From Alphaproteobacteria bacterium (lineage in GTDB: Bacteria; Pseudomonadota; Alphaproteobacteria; UBA1280; UBA12223): DNA of 6,111 bases. The stretch's first letter is position 1. Every line of letters starts with the position of its first letter. The notes beneath the pieces were generated by a model. It had not been told where the DNA came from. It was given only the letters and a program-made list of their open reading frames with translations, and did no database searches. Below are positions 6,110-6,111 of the stretch, piece by piece. The DNA lies in NCBI GenBank assembly GCA_003450915.1, contig DMEM01000126.1, positions 1-6,111 on the forward strand, in the 5' to 3' direction. A program made the position numbers and the translations under genes.

Positions 6110-6111
6110 TG

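Noticed and set aside
1..6111. CRISPR arrays, tRNA or rRNA genes, toxin-antitoxin or phage-defence genes
   Set aside because: No regularly spaced repeats, tRNA cloverleaf signatures or defence-type protein motifs were seen. Nearly all sequence is accounted for by the minus-strand genes and their short gaps.

Overview
The window is AT-rich DNA, and all recognisable genes lie on the minus strand. Protein signatures point to a gammaproteobacterium, plausibly a marine Alteromonadales- or Colwellia-like lineage. These signatures are a HisF C-terminus of gammaproteobacterial type, a Cache-type chemoreceptor resembling those of marine gammaproteobacteria, and a lipoprotein-type TolC-family channel followed by a membrane fusion protein and an RND pump. 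The taxonomic guess comes from remembered family patterns only and is tentative.

In transcription order (right to left) the layout is as follows. (1) 6096-4018: a complete methyl-accepting chemotaxis protein with a strong Shine-Dalgarno sequence and a strong intrinsic terminator (4004-3974). (2) 3810-3346: a small membrane protein with a bacterial PH domain. It has its own promoter (3888-3860) and terminator (3338-3311), so it is probably a single-gene transcript. (3) 3233-1842 and 1852-689: an outer-membrane efflux lipoprotein and a periplasmic membrane fusion protein. They overlap by 11 bp and are followed 11 bp later by the start of an RND inner-membrane transporter at 677. This is the usual channel-adaptor-pump operon of a tripartite drug/metabolite exporter.

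The striking feature is at the left end. The RND reading frame starts normally and is convincing for about 108 residues: one membrane helix and the first part of the porter domain. It then changes, without a frameshift or stop, into the C-terminal half of HisF, the histidine-biosynthesis cyclase. The HisF portion runs to the window edge and reaches what looks like its last residues. The join is near 350-366. The ORF is therefore an in-frame chimera of two unrelated, truncated genes. It lacks nearly all of the pump and both HisF catalytic aspartates, and the RND topology would send the HisF part to the periplasm. The likeliest explanations are a deletion/rearrangement joining an efflux operon to a his operon, or an assembly join. 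A functional fusion is unlikely. The other genes look intact and ordinary.
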